Positions 61,920-64,000 of a stretch of DNA of 64,000 bases are shown here, one piece after another. Below the pieces are notes generated by a model. The model worked only from the letters and a program-made list of their open reading frames with translations, had not been told where the DNA came from and ran no database searches. This stretch comes from Deltaproteobacteria bacterium HGW-Deltaproteobacteria-18 (GTDB lineage: Bacteria > Desulfobacterota > Desulfovibrionia > Desulfovibrionales > Desulfomicrobiaceae), in assembly GCA_002841885.1 (NCBI GenBank), contig PHBE01000017.1, positions 29,832-93,831 of the forward strand. The letters run 5' to 3'. The translations under genes were made by a program, and so were the position numbers. The stretch's first letter is position 1. Every line of letters starts with the position of its first letter.

Positions 61920-63737
61920 ATGCGTGCATTTTTCAGATCTTTGTTCAAGATTCCCATGGAGCTGGCTCACAGCTACCATTCCGTCCTGAGTTTCAAATGG
62001 CTGGCGCTCGGGATCGTGGTCGGGGCCATGACGGGTCTCGGGGCCGTGCTCTTCTATGTCTCCATTGAATGGCTGCAGCATCTGCTCCTCACGACATGGG
62101 CCGGTTTCAGCCTGCCGGTGCCGGCGGGTGAGAATCTGTTTTCAGGAGAGGCGGGAACTTTTCGGCCCTGGTTGCTCTTTGTCTTTCTGGGCGTGATCGG
62201 TCTTTTTACCGGCTACCTGTTGCGGCGTTTCGTGCCCCAGACCCGTTACGGCGGAACGGATGGGACCGACACCATGATAAAGGCTTTCCACCATCAGGCG
62301 GGACACATCACTCCGTCCGTGCCCGTCATGAAAGTCGGCACTTCCATTCTGACCATCGCCGCCGGTGGCAGCGCCGGACGCGAAGGCCCCATCTCCCTGC
62401 TTGGAGCCGGGTGCGGCTCCTGGCTGGCCGGGAAGCTGCGTCTTTCGGCCAAGGAGCGACGCATTCTGCTTCTGGCGGGGGCGGCAGGAGGGCTTGGCGC
62501 AATTTTCCGCGCTCCTCTGGGCGGGGCGCTCACTGCGGTCGAGGTCATCTACCGCGAGGACTTCGAGGCCGAGGCCCTGCTTCCTGCCATCATCTCCTCC
62601 GTGGTTTCCTATTCCATCTTCACCCTGGTTTTCGGGTCGGAACCCATTTTCGGGATTCCCAGGTTCGAGTTTTCCGAAATTCGCGAATTGCCCATCTACG
62701 CAATCCTGGGGCTGGTTTGCGCGGCTACGGGATGGTTCTATGTGCGCACCTTTCGCTTCATCAAATTCAAGGTGTTCTGGCCCCTGACCGACCGTTTCGG
62801 GTTCATCCCGGCGGTGGCTCTTGGCGGCTTAGGCATGGCCAGCATCGGCTACCAGTTCCCGGAGCTTCTGGGTGGCGGGCAGGGCTGGCTGGAGCTCGCC
62901 ATGCTCGGCAAGCTGTCCGTGACCATGATGGCCGGGATGATCGTGGGCAAGACGCTGGCCACGTCCGTGGTCCTTGGCTCGGGCATGAGCGGCGGCATGT
63001 TCGCACCGGCCCTCTTTGTGGGCGGCATGAGTGGCGGCGTGGTCGGCACCTTGGCCCAGCGCCTGTTTCCGTCCGTGGTGGCCGAGCCGGGAGGCTACGT
63101 CCTGGTGGGCATGGCCGCCTTTTTTTCAGGGGTGGCCAATGCGCCCATTGGCCCCCTGGTCATGGTCTGCGAGTTGACACAGGGCTACGGCCTGCTTGCT
63201 CCGCTGATGCTGGCCACGGCCATCGCGCTGGTTCTGGGGCGGAACGTGTCGCTGTATGAAAATCAGGTCGACAACAAGTTCGAATCCCCGGCCCATGTCG
63301 GTGACGCGACCATCAACATCCTGGAACGTGAAAAGGTCGAGGCGCACTACAAGCCGAGCAGGGTGACCATCGTGGAGGAGGGGACGCATTTCGGCGCCCT
63401 GACAGACATCATCGTCAATTCCAACGAGCTCTGTTTCCCGGTGCGCGGCGCTGATGACAGGATAACCGGCATGCTTGCGGTGCAGGATCTGCGAAAGGTC
63501 CTGTTCGAGGACACATTGTGCGAATTGCTTGTCGCGGGAGATGTGGCCAGAAAGGTCGTTGTGTTGCGGCCTGACGAGGACCTCTACACGGCCCTGCTCA
63601 AATTTGTGGAGTCGGATCTGCCCCAGTTGCCCGTGGTGGATAGTGAGGACCCAACAAACGTGCTCGGAATGCTGGCCAGAGAAGACGTGTTTACGGCATA
63701 TGCCAAGACCTTGAAGGACATGAAGGAGTTGAGCTGA
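61920..63737 (+). CDS. ClC-type chloride channel/transporter with C-terminal CBS pair
   Basis: 605 aa. About ten membrane segments, then two CBS domains (about residues 470-600). GGSAGREGPISLLG (near 148) carries the ClC gating glutamate, and GSGMSGGMFAPALFVGG (near 355) is the second filter motif. The first filter (GSGIP in E. coli ClC) is replaced by a different sequence, RYGGTDGTDTM, near residue 112. Transported ion and coupling are therefore uncertain. The ribosome site is AAGGGC. Confidence 0.9.
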   Translation: MRAFFRSLFKIPMELAHSYHSVLSFKWLALGIVVGAMTGLGAVLFYVSIEWLQHLLLTTWAGFSLPVPAGENLFSGEAGTFRPWLLFVFLGVIGLFTGYLLRRFVPQTRYGGTDGTDTMIKAFHHQAGHITPSVPVMKVGTSILTIAAGGSAGREGPISLLGAGCGSWLAGKLRLSAKERRILLLAGAAGGLGAIFRAPLGGALTAVEVIYREDFEAEALLPAIISSVVSYSIFTLVFGSEPIFGIPRFEFSEIRELPIYAILGLVCAATGWFYVRTFRFIKFKVFWPLTDRFGFIPAVALGGLGMASIGYQFPELLGGGQGWLELAMLGKLSVTMMAGMIVGKTLATSVVLGSGMSGGMFAPALFVGGMSGGVVGTLAQRLFPSVVAEPGGYVLVGMAAFFSGVANAPIGPLVMVCELTQGYGLLAPLMLATAIALVLGRNVSLYENQVDNKFESPAHVGDATINILEREKVEAHYKPSRVTIVEEGTHFGALTDIIVNSNELCFPVRGADDRITGMLAVQDLRKVLFEDTLCELLVAGDVARKVVVLRPDEDLYTALLKFVESDLPQLPVVDSEDPTNVLGMLAREDVFTAYAKTLKDMKELS

Positions 63738-63838
63738 TTTTTGTCGTCGCCGTAAGCGAAGCTGGGCCGGCATGGGCTTGCTTTTGCCGGAAACGGGTAC
63801 GCATGAACGACTTTGGTGACCGTGCTTCTTTGCACCAA

Positions 63839-63869
63839 AAAAATCCCCGCCTTGAGAGCGGGGATTCTT
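63839..63869. terminator. Terminator between clc and the right-edge gene
   Basis: AATCCCCGC / GCGGGGATT (9 bp, 7-nt loop) with an A-run on the left and a short T-run on the right; it serves the minus-strand edge gene and can also stop clc transcription. No gene is visible in 63738-63838. Confidence 0.85.
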
Positions 63870-63900
63870 ATTTCATGCGGCCCGGTAACGTGCCGGACAG

Positions 63901-64000
63901 TTAGACCTTGGCGGCCTGCAGTTCCTCGGTGGAGTATCCCCAGCTCACATTGTGCGGAGCAAGGAGTTCTTCGCGGAAGAAGCGGGGCAGCTGGTCGTCT
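63901..64000 (-). CDS. 3' end of a gene running off the right edge (possibly aldehyde ferredoxin oxidoreductase)
   Basis: Only the last 32 codons and the stop are visible. The peptide includes DDQLPRFFREELLAPHNVSW and ends EELQAAKV. The C-terminal style (DD-LP-RF) resembles the tail of tungsten aldehyde:ferredoxin oxidoreductases as I remember them, but this is weak. The open frame next to a terminator supports a real gene. Confidence 0.55.
   Translation of the reverse strand, partial: DDQLPRFFREELLAPHNVSWGYSTEELQAAKV

Overview
The window is bacterial, GC-rich and gene-dense, and it looks like the chromosome of a sulfate-reducing Desulfovibrionales bacterium, most likely Desulfomicrobium. 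The strongest evidence is two signature electron carriers: a tetraheme cytochrome c3 (28388-28816) and a small ferredoxin (56125-56307), which I recognise as close to the Desulfomicrobium norvegicum/baculatum proteins. Supporting traits are menaquinone synthesis by the futalosine route (mqnB, mqnD, a UbiD-type decarboxylase), heme synthesis through siroheme (ahbB-type gene beside hemL), AICAR transformylase and IMP cyclohydrolase as two separate genes, and sigma-54-like flagellar promoters. I see no prophage, insertion sequence, integron or CRISPR array; this is mainly core genome.

Layout. 1-1060: start of a flagellar basal-body operon (flgB-flgC-fliE, minus), divergent from a TPR gene with its own sigma-54-like promoter. 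1.9-12.4 kb: purine and housekeeping genes (IMP cyclohydrolase, hflX with an apparent AUA start, plsY, an RNase II-family enzyme, AICAR transformylase, purA, holB, serB, fxsA). 12.5-15.9 kb: UbiD-family decarboxylase and pyruvate kinase, ending at a terminator flanked by two inverted REP-like elements. 16.0-26.3 kb: one tight minus-strand array: 63-aa protein, menG, nucleotide-sugar dehydrogenase, mqnB, mqnD, polyprenyl diphosphate synthase, HDOD-PAS-GGDEF protein and a PurS-PurS-PurL fusion. 26.4-31.8 kb: acidic repeat protein, cytochrome c3, hemL, ahbB-like gene and gpsA. 31.8-33.9 kb: yjbQ, an RsbW-like kinase and a response-regulator/PP2C phosphatase.

34.0-41.2 kb: tRNA-Val followed by the translation cluster thrS-infC-rpmI-rplT-pheS-pheT-merR. 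infC starts at AUU and overlaps thrS. 41.3-44.5 kb: a PilZ protein, a PilB/GspE-type ATPase with an MshEN-like N-terminus and an HDOD protein. 44.5-50.3 kb: aminotransferase, pgi and a histidine kinase/NtrC-type pair. 50.3-53.2 kb: a DEVH helicase fused to a DEDDy exonuclease, resembling Bacillus MrfA and MrfB in one chain. 53.2-56 kb: EmrA/EmrB-type efflux. 56.1-58.2 kb: ferredoxin and motB-motA. 58.2-64 kb: DUF190-CBS protein, periplasmic binding protein, tRNA-Leu, ribF, a CBS-bearing ClC protein with an unusual pore motif, and the 3' end of a further gene.

The themes are anaerobic respiration (menaquinone, siroheme-derived heme, cytochrome c3, ferredoxin), de novo purine synthesis and signalling (HDOD, GGDEF, PilZ, MshEN, PP2C/RsbW, NtrC). 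No wholly new multi-gene system is evident. The best leads are the helicase-exonuclease fusion, the AUA start of hflX, the PilZ/PilB/HDOD cluster, the acidic repeat protein, the three-gene PP2C/RsbW/YjbQ operon and the atypical ClC filter. All identifications come from reading the sequence and from memory of the families; no database search was run.
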